In this document: positions 11,301 to 22,501 of the stretch, in pieces
Position numbering within the stretch: position 1 is the first letter of the stretch
Layout: each line of letters begins with the position of its first letter
DNA from: Pleurodeles waltl
Taxonomy: Eukaryota > Chordata > Amphibia > Caudata > Salamandridae
Assembly: GCF_031143425.1 (NCBI RefSeq)
Contig: NW_027150052.1
Location: forward strand, 62,001 to 126,000
Reading direction: 5' to 3'
DNA length: 64,000 bases
Made by a program: the position numbers and the translations under genes
The notes under the pieces: generated by a model
What the model saw: the letters and a program-made list of their open reading frames with translations, nothing else
Databases searched by the model: none
Told to the model about the DNA's origin: nothing

Positions 11301-13314
11301 CCTACTTGTAGATTTTGGCCTGTAGCTCAGCCGCCACCTAGGGAAACCTACCAAACCTGTGCATTTCTGAAAACTAGAGACCTAGGGGAATCCATGATGG
11401 GGTGACTTGTGTGGCTCGGACCAGGTTCTGTTACCCAGAATCCTTTGCAAACCTCAAAATTTGGCTAAAAAAACACATGTTCCTCACGTTTCTGTGGCAG
11501 AAAGTTCTGGAATCTGAGAGGAGCCACAAATTTCCTTCCACCCAGCGTTCCCCCACGTCTCCCGATACAAATGATACCTCACTTGTGTGGGTAGGCCTAC
11601 CGCCCGCGACAGGAAACGCCCCAAATCGCAACGTGGACACAGCCAAATTTTTGAAGGAAAACAGAGGTGTTTTTTGCAAAGTGCCTACCTGTAGATTTTG
11701 GCCTGTAGCTCAGCCGCCACCTAGGGAAACCTACCAAACCTGTGCATTTCTGAAAACTAGAGACCTAGGGGAATCCAAGATGGGGTGACTTGTGTGGCTC
11801 GGACCAGGTTCTGTTACCCAGAATCCTTTGCAAACCTCAAAATTTGGCTAAAAAAACACATGTTCCTCACATTTCTGTGGCAGAAAGTTCTGGAATCTGA
11901 GAGGAGCCACAAATTTCCTTCCACCCAGCATTCCCCCACGTCTCCCGATAAAAATGATACCTCACTTGTGTGGGTAGGCCTAGCGCCCGCGACAGGAAAC
12001 GCCCCAAAGCGCAACGTGGACACAGCCAAATTTTTGAAGGAAAACAGAGGTGTTTTTTGCAAAGTGCCTACCTGTAGATTTTGGCCTGTAGCTCAGCCGC
12101 CACCTAGGGAAACCTACCAAACCTGTGCATTTCTGAAAACTAGAGACCTAGGGGAATCCAAGATGGTGTGACTTGTGTGGCTCGGACCAGGTTCTGTTAC
12201 CCAGAATCCATTGCAAACCTCAAAATTTGGCTAAAAAAACACATGTTCCTCACATTTCTGTGGCAGAAAGTTTAGGAATCTGAGAGTAGCCACAAATTTC
12301 CTTCCACCACGTTCCCCCACGTCTCCCGATAAAAATGATACCTCACTTGTGTGGGTAGGCCTAGCGCCCGCGACAGGAAACGCCCCAAAGCGCAACGTGG
12401 ACACAGCCAAATTTTTTAAGGAAAACAGAGGTGTTTTTTGCAAAGTGCCTACCTGTAGATTTTGGCCTGTAGCTCAGCCGCCACCTAGGGAAACCTACCA
12501 AACCTGTGCATTTCTGAAAACTAGAGACCTAGGGGAATCCAAGATGGGGTGACTTGTGTGGCTCGGACCAGGTTCTGTTACCCAGAATCCTTTGCAAACC
12601 TCAAAATTTGGCTAAAAAAACACATGTTCCTCACATTTCTGTGGCAGAAAGTTCTGGAATCTGACAGGAGCCACAAATTTCCTTCCACCCGGCGTGCCCC
12701 CACGTCTCCCGATAAAAATGATACCTCAATTGTGTGGGTAGGCCTGGCGCCCGCGACAGGAAACGCCCCAAAGCGCAAGGTGGACACAGCCAAATTTTTG
12801 AAGGAAAACAGAGATGTTTTTTGCAAAGTGTCTACCTGTAGATTATGGCCTGTAGCTCAGCCGCCACCTAGGGAAACCTACCAAACCTGTGCATTTCTGA
12901 AAACTAGAGACCTAGGGCAATCCAAGATGGGGTGACTTGTGTGGCTCGGACCAGGTTCTGTTACCCAGAATCCTTTGCAAACCTCAGAATTTGGCTAAAA
13001 AAACACATGTTCCTCACATTTCTGTGGCAGAAAGTTCTGGAATCTGAGAGGAGCCACAAATTTCCTTCCACCCAGTGTTCCCCCACGTCTCCCGATAAAA
13101 ATGATACCTCACTTGTGTGGGTAGGCCTACCGCCCGCGACAGGAAACGCCCCAAAGCGCAACGTGGACACAGCCAAATTTTTGAAGGAAAACAGAGGTGT
13201 TTTTTGCAAAGTGCCTACCTGTAGATTTTGGCCTGTAGCTCAGCCGCCACCTAGGGAAACCTACCAAACCTGTGCATTTCTGAAAACTAGAGACCTAGGG
13301 GAATCCAAGATGGG
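8339..13314. repeat. Block C1: 13-unit higher-order repeat, 4976 bp, copy 1
   Basis: Unit starts and classes: 8339 C; 8722 L1 with GTTCTCCC; 9105 T with TGTTGCTCGG; 9488 H with GGGCAATC end; 9871 D1; 10253 R with CATAATCC; 10636 Q with CACATTTTCC; 11019 F with CCATGATGG end; 11402 T with CTCACGTTTC and AAATCGC; 11785 H with GATGGTGTG end; 12168 D1 of 381 bp; 12549 R2; 12932 Q-like. The next 4976 bp repeat this order and all these private marks. The length is 13 x 383 minus 3, and the loss lies in the two D1 units. Confidence 0.93.
12168..12548. repeat. Doubly deleted D1 monomer (381 bp)
   Basis: This copy has the D1 deletion plus loss of one C in the preceding C run (TTCCACCACGTTCC, where D1 has TTCCACCCACGTTCC). 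The only other 381-bp copy is at 17144, exactly 4976 bp on, in the duplicated 13-unit repeat. The equivalent copy at 35904 has only the first deletion, so the second loss occurred after the lineages of these blocks separated. Confidence 0.9.
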
Positions 13315-16300
13315 GTGACTTGTGTGGCTCGGACCAGGTTCTGTTACCCAGAATCCTTTGCAAACCTCAAAATTTGGCTAAAAAAACACATGTTCCTCAC
13401 ATTTCTGTGGCAGAAAGTTCTGGAATCTGAGAGGAGCCACAAATTTCCTTCCACCCAGCGTTCCCCCACGTCTCCCGATAAAAATGATACCTCACTTGTG
13501 TGGGTAGGCCTAGCGCCCGCGACAGGAAACGCCCCAAAGCGCAACGTGGACACAGCCAAATTTTTGAAGGAAAACAGAGGTGTTTTTTGCAAAGTGCCTA
13601 CCTGTAGATTTTGGCCTGTAGCTCAGCCGCCACCTAGGGAAACCTACCAAACCTGTGCATTTCTGAAAACTAGAGACCTAGGGGAATCCAAGATGGGGTG
13701 ACTTGTGTGGCTCGGACCAGGTTCTGTTACCCAGAATCCTTTGCAAACCTCAGAATTTGGCTAAAAGAACACATGTTCCTCACATTTCCGTGGCAGAAAG
13801 TTCTGGAATCTGAGAGGAGCCACAAATTTCCTTCCACCCAGCGTTCTCCCACGTCTCCCGATAAAAATGATACCTCACTTGTGTGGTTAGGCCTAGCGCC
13901 CGCGACAGGAAACGCCCCAAAGCGCAACGTGGACACAGCCAAATTTTTGAAGGAAAACAGAGGTGTTTTTTGCAAAGTGCCTACCTGTAGATTTTGGCCT
14001 GTAGCTCATCCGCCACCTAGGGAAACCTACCAAACCTGTGCATTTCTGAAAACTAGAGACCTAGGGGAATCCATGATGGGGTGACTTGTGTTGCTCGGAC
14101 CAGGTTCTGTTACCCAGAATCCTTTGCAAACCTCAAAATTTGGCTAAAAAAACACATGTTCCTCACATTTCTGTGGCAGAAAGTTCTGGAATCTGAGAGG
14201 AGCCACAAATTTCCTTCCACCCAGCGTTCCCCCACGTCTCCCGATACAAATGATACCTCACTTGTGTGGGTAGGCCTACCGCCCGCGACAGGAAACGCCC
14301 CAAAGCGCAACGTGGACACAGCCAAATTTTTGAAGGAAAACAGAGGTGTTTTTTGCAAAGTGCCTACCTGTAGATTTTGGCCTGTAGCTCAGCCGCCACC
14401 TAGGGAAACCTACCAAACCTGTGCATTTCTGAAAACTAGAGACCTAGGGGAATCCAAGATGGGGTGACTTGTGTGGCTCGGACCAGGTTCTGTTACCCAG
14501 AATCCTTTGCAAACCTCAAAATTTGGCTAAAAAAACACATGTTCCTCACATTTCTGTGGCAGAAAGTTCTGGAATCTGAGAGGAGCCACAAATTTCCTTC
14601 CACCCAGCATTCCCCCACGTCTCCCGATAAAAATGATACCTCACTTGTGTGGGTAGGCCTAGCGCCCGCGACAGGAAACGCCCCAAAGCGCAACGTGGAC
14701 ACAGCCAAATTTTTGAAGGAAAACAGAGGTGTTTTTTGCAAAGTGCCTACCTGTAGATTTTGGCCTGTAGCTCAGCCGCCACCTAGGGAAACCTACCAAA
14801 CCTGTGCATTTCTGAAAACTAGAGACCTAGGGCAATCCAAGATGGGGTGACTTGTGTGGCTCGGACCAGGTTCTGTTACCCAGAATCCATTGCAAACCTC
14901 AAAATTTGGCTAAAAAAACACATGTTCCTCACATTTCTGTGGCAGAAAGTTTAGGAATCTGAGAGTAGCCACAATTTTCCTTCCACCCACGTTCCCCCAC
15001 GTCTCCCGATAAAAATGATACCTCACTTGTGTGGGTAGGCCTAGCGCCCGCGACAGGAAACGCCCCAAAGCGCAACGTGGACACAGCCAAATTTTTTAAG
15101 GAAAACAGAGGTGTTTTTTGCAAAGTGCCTACCTGTAGATTTTGGCCTGTAGCTCAGCCGCCACCTAGGGAAACCTACCAAACCTGTGCATTTCTGAAAA
15201 CTAGAGACCTAGGGGAATCCAAGATGGGGTGACTTGTGTGGCTCGGACCAGGTTCTGTTACCCATAATCCTTTGCAAACCTCAAAATTTGGCTAAAAAAA
15301 CACATGTTCCTCACATTTCTGTGGCAGAAAGTTCTTGAATCTGAGAGGAGCCACAAATTTCCTTCCACCCAGCGTGCCCCCACGTCTCCCGATAAAAATT
15401 ATACCTCAATTGTGTGGGTAGGCCTGGCGCCCGCGACAGGAAACGCCCCAAAGCGCAAGGTGGACACAGCCAAATTTTTGAAGGAAAACAGAGATGTTTT
15501 TTGCAAAGTGTCTACCTGTAGATTATGGCCTGTAGCTCAGCCGCCACCTAGGGAAACCTACCAAACCTGTGCATTTCTGAAAACTAGAGACCTAGGGCAA
15601 TCCAAGATGGGGTGACTTGTGTGGCTCGGACCAGGTTCTGTTACCCAGAATCCTTTGCAAACCTCAGAATTTGGCTAAAAAAACACATTTTCCTCACATT
15701 TCTGTGGCAGAAAGTTCTGGAATCTGAGAGGAGCCACAAATTTCCTTCCACCCAGTGTTCCCCCACATCTCCCGATAAAAATGATACCTCACTTGTGTGG
15801 GTAGGCCTACCGCCCGCGACAGGAAATGCCCCAAAGCGCAACGTGGACACAGCCAAATTTGTGAAGGAAAACAGAGGTGTTTTTTGCAAAGTGCCTACCT
15901 GTAGATTTTGGCCTGTAGCTCAGCCGCCACCTAGGGAAACCTACCAAACCTGTGCATTTCTGAAAACTAGAGACCTAGGGGAATCCAAGATGGGGTGACT
16001 TGTGTGGCTCGGACCAGGTTCTGTTACCCAGAATCCTTTGCAAACCTCAAAATTTGGCTAAAAAAACACATGTTCCTCACATTTCTGTGGCAGAAAGTTC
16101 TGGAATCTGAGAGGAGCCACAAATTTCCTTCCACCCAGCGTTCCCCCACGTCTCCCGATAAAAATGATACCTCACTTGTGTGGGTAGGCCTAGCGCCCGC
16201 GACAGGAAACGCCCCAAAGCGCAACGTGGACACAGCCAAATTTTTTAAGGAAAACAGAGGTGTTTTTTGCAAAGTGCCTACTTGTAGATTTTGGCCTGTA

Positions 16301-18290
16301 GCTCAGCCGCCACCTAGGGAAACCTACCAAACCTGTGCATTTCTGAAAACTAGAGACCTAGGGGAATCCATGATGGGGTGACTTGTGTGGCTCGGACCAG
16401 GTTCTGTTACCCAGAATCCTTTGCAAACCTCAAAATTTGGCTAAAAAAACACATGTTCCTCACGTTTCTGTGGCAGAAAGTTCTGGAATCTGAGAGGAGC
16501 CACAAATTTCCTTCCACCCAGCGTTCCCCCACGTCTCCCGATACAAATGATACCTCACTTGTGTGGGTAGGCCTACCGCCCGCGACAGGAAACGCCCCAA
16601 ATCGCAACGTGGACACAGCCAAATTTTTGAAGGAAAACAGAGGTGTTTTTTGCAAAGTGCCTACCTGTAGATTTTGGCCTGTAGCTCAGCCGCCACCTAG
16701 GGAAACCTACCAAACCTGTGCATTTCTGAAAACTAGAGACCTAGGGGAATCCAAGATGGGGTGACTTGTGTGGCTCGGACCAGGTTCTGTTACCCAGAAT
16801 CCTTTGCAAACCTCAAAATTTGGCTAAAAAAACACATGTTCCTCACATTTCTGTGGCAGAAAGTTCTGGAATCTGAGAGGAGCCACAAATTTCCTTCCAC
16901 CCAGCATTCCCCCACGTCTCCCGATAAAAATGATACCTCACTTGTGTGGGTAGGCCTAGCGCCCGCGACAGGAAACGCCCCAAAGCGCAACGTGGACACA
17001 GCCAAATTTTTGAAGGAAAACAGAGGTGTTTTTTGCAAAGTGCCTACCTGTAGATTTTGGCCTGTAGCTCAGCCGCCACCTAGGGAAACCTACCAAACCT
17101 GTGCATTTCTGAAAACTAGAGACCTAGGGGAATCCAAGATGGTGTGACTTGTGTGGCTCGGACCAGGTTCTGTTACCCAGAATCCATTGCAAACCTCAAA
17201 ATTTGGCTAAAAAAACACATGTTCCTCACATTTCTGTGGCAGAAAGTTTAGGAATCTGAGAGTAGCCACAAATTTCCTTCCACCACGTTCCCCCACGTCT
17301 CCCGATAAAAATGATACCTCACTTGTGTGGGTAGGCCTAGCGCCCGCGACAGGAAACGCCCCAAAGCGCAACGTGGACACAGCCAAATTTTTTAAGGAAA
17401 ACAGAGGTGTTTTTTGCAAAGTGCCTACCTGTAGATTTTGGCCTGTAGCTCAGCCGCCACCTAGGGAAACCTACCAAACCTGTGCATTTCTGAAAACTAG
17501 AGACCTAGGGGAATCCAAGATGGGGTGACTTGTGTGGCTCGGACCAGGTTCTGTTACCCAGAATCCTTTGCAAACCTCAAAATTTGGCTAAAAAAACACA
17601 TGTTCCTCACATTTCTGTGGCAGAAAGTTCTGGAATCTGACAGGAGCCACAAATTTCCTTCCACCCGGCGTGCCCCCACGTCTCCCGATAAAAATGATAC
17701 CTCAATTGTGTGGGTAGGCCTGGCGCCCGCGACAGGAAACGCCCCAAAGCGCAAGGTGGACACAGCCAAATTTTTGAAGGAAAACAGAGATGTTTTTTGC
17801 AAAGTGTCTACCTGTAGATTATGGCCTGTAGCTCAGCCGCCACCTAGGGAAACCTACCAAACCTGTGCATTTCTGAAAACTAGAGACCTAGGGCAATCCA
17901 AGATGGGGTGACTTGTGTGGCTCGGACCAGGTTCTGTTACCCAGAATCCTTTGCAAACCTCAGAATTTGGCTAAAAAAACACATGTTCCTCACATTTCTG
18001 TGGCAGAAAGTTCTGGAATCTGAGAGGAGCCACAAATTTCCTTCCACCCAGTGTTCCCCCACGTCTCCCGATAAAAATGATACCCCACTTGTGTGGGTAG
18101 GCCTACCGCCCGCGACAGGAAACGCCCCAAAGCGCAACGTGGACACAGCCAAATTTTTGAAGGAAAACAGAGGTGTTTTTTGCAAAGTGCCTACCTGTAG
18201 ATTTTGGCCTGTAGCTCAGCCGCCACCTAGGGAAACCTACCAAACCTGTGCATTTCTGAAAACTAGAGACCTAGGGGAATCCAAGATGGG
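13315..18290. repeat. Block C2: 13-unit higher-order repeat, 4976 bp, copy 2
   Basis: Unit starts: 13315, 13698, 14081, 14464, 14847, 15229, 15612, 15995, 16378, 16761, 17144 (381 bp), 17525, 17908. Each unit has the class and private marks of the unit 4976 bp earlier: GTTCTCCC, TGTTGCTCGG, CATAATCC, CACATTTTCC, CTCACGTTTC, AAATCGC and GATGGTGTG. The only difference I noticed by eye is C at 18085 (TACCCCACTT) where copy 1 has T. Such identity over about 5 kb points to a very recent tandem duplication. The following unit (18291, class S) breaks the period. Confidence 0.93.
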
Positions 18291-19439
18291 GTGACTTGTG
18301 TGGCTCGGACCAGGTTCTGTTACCCAGAATCCTTTGCAAACCTCAAAATTTGGCTAAAAAAACACATGTTCCTCACATTTCTGTGGCAGAAAGTTCTGGA
18401 ATCTGAGAGGAGCCACAAATTTCCTTCCACCCAGCGTTCCCCCACGTCTCCCGATAAAAATGATACCTCACTTGTGTGGGTAGGCCTAGCGCCCGCGACA
18501 GGAAACGCCCCAAAGCGCAACGTGGACACAGCCAAATTTTTGAAGGAAAACAGAGGTGTTTTTTGCAAAGTGTCTACCTGTAGATTTTGGCCTGTAGCTC
18601 AGCCGCCACCTGGGGAAACCTACCAAACCTGTGCATTTCTGAAAACTAGAGACCTAGGGGAATCCAAGATGGGGTGACTTGTGTGGCTCGGACCAGGTTC
18701 TGTTACCCAGAATCCTTTGCAAACCTCAAAATTTGGCTAAAAAAACACATGTTCCTCACATTTCTGTGGCAGAAAGTTCTGGAATCTGAGAGGAGCCACA
18801 AATTTCCTTCCACCCAGCGTTCCCCCACATCTCCCGATAAAAATGATACCTCACTTGTGTGGGTAGGCCTAGCGCCCGCGACAGAAAACGCCCCAAAGCG
18901 CAACGTGGGCACATCCAAATTTGTGAAGGAAAACAGAGGTGTTTTTTGCAAAGTGCCTACCTGTAGATTTTGGCCTGTAGCTCAGCCGCCACCTAGGGAA
19001 ACCTACCAAACCTGTGCATTTCTGAAAACTAGAGACCTAGGGGAATCCAAGATGGGGTGACTTGTGTGGCTCGGACCAGGTTCTGTTACCCAGAATCCTT
19101 TGCAAACCTCAAAATTTGGCTAAAAAAAAACATGTTCCTCACATTTCTGTGGCAGAATGTTCTGGAATCTGAGAGGAGCCACAAATTTCCTTCCACCCAG
19201 CATTCCCCCACGTCTCCCGATAAAAATGATACCTCACTTGTGTGGGTAGGCCTAGCGCCCGTGACAGGAAACGCCCCAAAGCGCAACGTGGACACAGCCA
19301 AATTTTTGAAGGAAAACAGAGGTGTTTTTTGCAAAGTGCCTACCTGTAGATTTTGGCCTGTAGCTCAGCCGCCACCTAGGGAAACCTACCAAACCTGTGC
19401 ATTTCTGAAAACTAGAGACCTAGGGGAATCCAAGATGGG

Positions 19440-20970
19440 GTGACTTGTGTGGCTCGGACCAGGTTCTGTTACCCAGAATCCTTTGCAAACCTCAGAATTT
19501 GGCTAAAAAAACACATGTTCCTCACATTTCCGTGGCAGAAAGTTCTGGAATCTGAGAGGAGCCACAAATTTCCTTCCACCCAGCGTTCCCCCACGTCTCC
19601 CGATAAAAATGATACCTCACTTGTGTGGTTAGGCCTAGCGCCCGCGACAGGAAACGCCCCAAAGCGCAACGTGGACACAGCCAAATTTTTGAAGGAAAAC
19701 AGAGGTGTTTTTTGCAAAGTGCCTACCTGTAGATTTTGGCCTGTAGCTCATCCGCCACCTAGGGAAACCTACCAAACCTGTGCATTTCTGAAAACTAGAG
19801 ACCTAGGGGAATCCAAGATGGGGTGACTTGTGTGGCTCGGACCCGGTTCTGTTACCCAGAATCCTTTGCAAACCTCAAAATTTGGCTAAAAAAACACATG
19901 TTCCTCCCATTTCTGTGGCAGAAAGTTCTGGAATCTGAGAGGAGCCACAAATTTCCTTCCACCCAGCGTTCCCCCACGTCTCCCGATACAAATGATACCT
20001 CACTTGTGTGGGTAGGCCTACCGCCCGCGACAGGAAACGCCCCAAAGCGCAACGTGGACACAGCCAAATTTTTGAAGGAAAACAGAGGTGTTTTTTGCAA
20101 AGTGCCTACCTGTAGATTTTGGCCTGTAGCTCAGCCGCCACCTAGGGAAACCTACCAAACCTGTGCATTTCTGAAAACTAGAGACCTAGGGGAATCCAAG
20201 ATGGGGTGACTTGTGTGGCTCGGACCAGGTTCTGTTACCCAGAATCCTTTGCAAACCTCAAAATTTGGCTAAAAAAACACATGTTCCTCACATTTCTGTG
20301 GCAGAAAGTTCTGGAATCTGAGAGGAGCCACAAATTTCCTTCCACCCAGCATTCCCCCACGTCTCCCGATAAAAATGATACCTCACTTGTGTGGGTAGGC
20401 CTAGCGCCCGCGACAGGAAACGCCCCAAAGCGCAACGTGGACACAGCCAAATTTTTGAAGGAAAACAGAGGTGTTTTTTGCAAAGTGCCTATCTGTAGAT
20501 TTTGGCCTGTAGCTCAGCCGCCACCTAGGGAAACCTACCAAACCTGTGCATTTCTGAAAACTAGAGACCTAGGGGAATCCAAGATGGGGTGACTTGTGTG
20601 GCTCGGACCAGGTTCTGTTACCCAGAATCAATTGCAAACCTCAAAATTTGGCTAAAAAAACACATGTTCCTCACATTTCTGTGGCAGAAAGTTCAGGAAT
20701 CTGAGAGGAGCCACAAATTTCCTTCCACCCACATTCCCCCACGTCTCCCGATAAAAATGATACCTCACTTGTGTGGGTAGGCCTAGCGCCCGCGACAGGA
20801 AACGCCCCAAAGCGCAACGTGGACACAGCCAAATTTTTGAAGGAAAACAGAGGTGTTTTTTGCAAAGTGCCTACCTGTAGATTTTGGCCTGTAGCTCAGC
20901 CGCCACCTAGGGAAACCTACCAAACCTGTGCATTTCTGAAAACTAGAGACCTAGGGGAATCCAAGATGGG
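19440..20970. repeat. Four-unit cassette L2-TP-H-D2 (first of seven)
   Basis: Four monomer classes occur together in fixed order in a 1531-bp cassette (4 x 383 minus the one base missing from D2). The seven occurrences are 19440-20970, 25566-27096, 30544-32074, 47389-48919, 51600-53130, 55428-56958 and 62320-63850. Every full L2 unit in the window is followed by TP, and seven of the eight TP units are followed by H then D2. The exception is the TP at 4893. The cassette therefore appears to be an older linkage unit that later duplications of different sizes have carried along. Confidence 0.87.
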
Positions 20971-21353
20971 GTGACTTGTGTGGCTCGGACCAGGTTCTGT
21001 TACCCAGAATCCTTTGCAAACCTCAAAATTTGGCTAAAAAAACACATGTTCCTCACATTTCTGTGGCAGAAAGTTCTGGAATCTGAGAGGAGCCACAAAT
21101 TTCCTTCCACCCAGCGTTCCCCCACGTCTCCCGATAAAAATGATACCTCACTTGTGTGGGTAGGCCTAGCGCCCGCGACAGGAAACGCCCCAAAGCGCAA
21201 CGTGGACACAGCCAAATTTTTGAAGGAAAACAGAGGTGTTTTTTGCAAAGTGCCTACCTGTAGATTTTGGCCTGTAGCTCAGCCGCCACCTAGGGAAACC
21301 TACCAAACCTGTGCATTTCTGAAAACTAGAGACCTAGGGGAATCCAAGATGGG

Positions 21354-21736
21354 GTGACTTGTGTGGCTCGGACCAGGTTCTGTTACCCAGAATCCTTTGC
21401 AAACCTCAGAATTTGGCTAAAAGAACACATGTTCCTCACATTTCCGTGGCAGAAAGTTCTGGAATCTGAGAGGAGCCACAAATTTCCTTCCACCCAGCGT
21501 TCCCCCACGTCTCCCGATAAAAATGATACCTCACTTGTGTGGTTAGGCCTAGCGCCCGCGACAGGAAACGCCCCAAAGCGCAACGTGGACACAGCCAAAT
21601 TTTTGAAGGAAAACAGAGGTGTTTTTTGCAAAGTGCCTACCTGTAGATTTTGGCCTGTAGCTCAGCCGCCACCTAGGGAAACCTACCAAACCTGTGCATT
21701 TCTGAAAACTAGAGACCTAGGGGAATCCAAGATGGG
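21354..21736. repeat. Hybrid monomer U56 (L1 left part, T or C right part)
   Basis: The left part has the full L1 set (CAGAATTT, AAAAGAAC, TTCCGTGG, GTGGTTAGG). The right part has CTCAGCCGCC and CCAAGATGG, where every other L1 copy has CTCATCCGCC and nearly all have CCATGATGG. At 32458 and 32841, in the equivalent series, L1 and T are separate neighbouring monomers followed by H with the GGGCAATC end, exactly as the unit after this one. One monomer was probably lost by exchange between L1 and its neighbour, with the switch between about 21544 and 21665. Confidence 0.75.
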
Positions 21737-22501
21737 GTGACTTGTGTGGCTCGGACCAGGTTCTGTTACCCAGAATCCTTTGCAAACCTCAAAATTTGGC
21801 TAAAAAAACACATGTTCCTCACATTTCTGTGGCAGAAAGTTCTGGAATCTGAGAGGAGCCACAAATTTCCTTCCACCCAGCATTCCCCCACGTCTCCCGA
21901 TAAAAATGATACCTCACTTGTGTGGGTAGGCCTAGCGCCCGCGACAGGAAACGCCCCAAAGCGCAACGTGGACACAGCCAAATTTTTGAAGGAAAACAGA
22001 GGTGTTTTTTGCAAAGTGCCTACCTGTAGATTTTGGCCTGTAGCTCAGCCGCCACCTAGGGAAACCTACCAAACCTGTGCATTTCTGAAAACTAGAGACC
22101 TAGGGCAATCCAAGATGGGGTGACTTGTGTGGCTCGGACCAGGTTCTGTTACCCAGAATCCATTGCAAACCTCAAAATTTGGCTAAAAAAACACATGTTC
22201 CTCACATTTCTGTGGCAGAAAGTTTAGGAATCTGAGAGTAGCCACAATTTTCCTTCCACCCACGTTCCCCCACGTCTCCCGATAAAAATGATACCTCACT
22301 TGTGTGGGTAGGCCTAGCGCCCGCGACAGGAAACGCCCCAAAGCGCAACGTGGACACAGCCAAATTTTTTAAGGAAAACAGAGGTGTTTTTTGCAAAGTG
22401 CCTACCTGTAGATTTTGGCCTGTAGCTCAGCCGCCACCTAGGGAAACCTACCAAACCTGTGCATTTCTGAAAACTAGAGACCTAGGGGAATCCAAGATGG
22501 G

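Larger units (their letters stand above)
18291..22501. repeat. Block D: 11-unit mixed series
   Basis: Unit starts and classes: 18291 S; 18674 G; 19057 H with CCCGTGACAGG; 19440 L2; 19823 TP; 20206 H; 20589 D2; 20971 C; 21354 L1/T hybrid; 21737 H with GGGCAATC end; 22120 D1. The order parallels 28629-33988 (S, GW, L3, G, H, L2, TP, H, D2, C, L1, T, H, D1) with two units absent after S, and one absent at the hybrid. CCCGTGACAGG is shared only with the H unit at 30161, which occupies the matching place. Private changes at 19057 are an A-for-C giving a longer A run and GCAGAATGTTC. Confidence 0.85.

Noticed and set aside
8339..18290. Duplicated 4976 bp as a pure assembly error
   Set aside because: The copies differ at 18085 and have different neighbours on each side, and other higher-order repeats of different length show graded divergence. 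It remains to be confirmed with spanning reads.
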